DNA of 22,808 nt from Duodenibacillus sp964509205. GTDB taxonomy: Bacteria; Pseudomonadota; Gammaproteobacteria; Burkholderiales; Burkholderiaceae_F. Position 1 is the stretch's first letter. Each line of letters opens with the position of its first letter. The notes under the pieces are model-generated. The model saw nothing but the letters and a program-made list of their open reading frames with translations. It was not told where the DNA came from and did no database searches. Position numbers and translations under genes: made by a program. Shown here in pieces: positions 22,799-22,808 of this stretch. The stretch lies in NCBI GenBank assembly GCA_964509205.1, contig CAZDVW010000024.1:1-22808 (forward strand), given 5' to 3'.

Positions 22799-22808
22799 CT
22801 AATCCATT

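Overview
The window is almost entirely a tailed-phage genome, most likely the right part of an integrated prophage in a Gram-negative host. The capsid genes resemble the Bordetella phage BPP-1 (Bbp16 to Bbp19) set, the tail tube genes resemble T7 gp11/gp12, and the lysis genes include a nested Rz/Rz1 spanin pair, which only makes sense in a host with an outer membrane. The moderate GC content and the BPP-1-like head suggest a betaproteobacterium (Burkholderiales, possibly a gut Sutterellaceae relative); that assignment is inference.

The genes lie in five blocks of alternating strand. (1) 1-4930, plus: the 3' part of a large polyvalent protein (HExxH site plus a ParB/DdrB-like domain) overlapping a large 842-aa virion or ejection-type protein. 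A terminator that works in both directions ends the block. (2) 10823-4965, minus: Bbp19-like protein, scaffold, major capsid protein, capsid cement protein, internal terminator, tail tube A and tail tube B. (3) 10945-18998, plus: one uninterrupted operon of fibre genes (fibre with coiled coil, repeat fibre, collar-type tip with an HxH motif), then three tandem paralogous short collagen-like fibre proteins, then three radical SAM proteins and one unknown protein. (4) 20645-18988, minus: holin, GH24 endolysin, Rz with Rz1 inside it, and a small membrane protein. (5) 20886-22174, plus: a Com-like zinc-finger protein, a glycine-rich protein and two small unknown proteins. Terminase and portal genes are not in this window.

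The most unusual part is 13848-18998. Two of the three short fibre paralogues end in tails of alternating Asn/Asp and Cys (five Cys each), and the gene directly after them starts a tightly coupled run of three radical SAM proteins. Two of these have the full seven-cysteine SPASM pattern typical of enzymes that modify ribosomally made peptides. The simplest reading is that the phage makes and modifies the cysteine-rich tips of its own fibre proteins, in effect a RiPP-like pathway whose substrate is a virion protein. This is inference from gene order and motifs; no modification can be seen in DNA.

Near 22208-22223 there is what looks like the 3' end of a tRNA gene (T-stem, acceptor strand and CCA) followed by a terminator, without the rest of the tRNA. 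This is the usual appearance of an attR site, so the prophage probably ends there and the rest of the window is host DNA, carrying a damaged RloB-like gene. No gene-free stretch exceeds about 240 bases.
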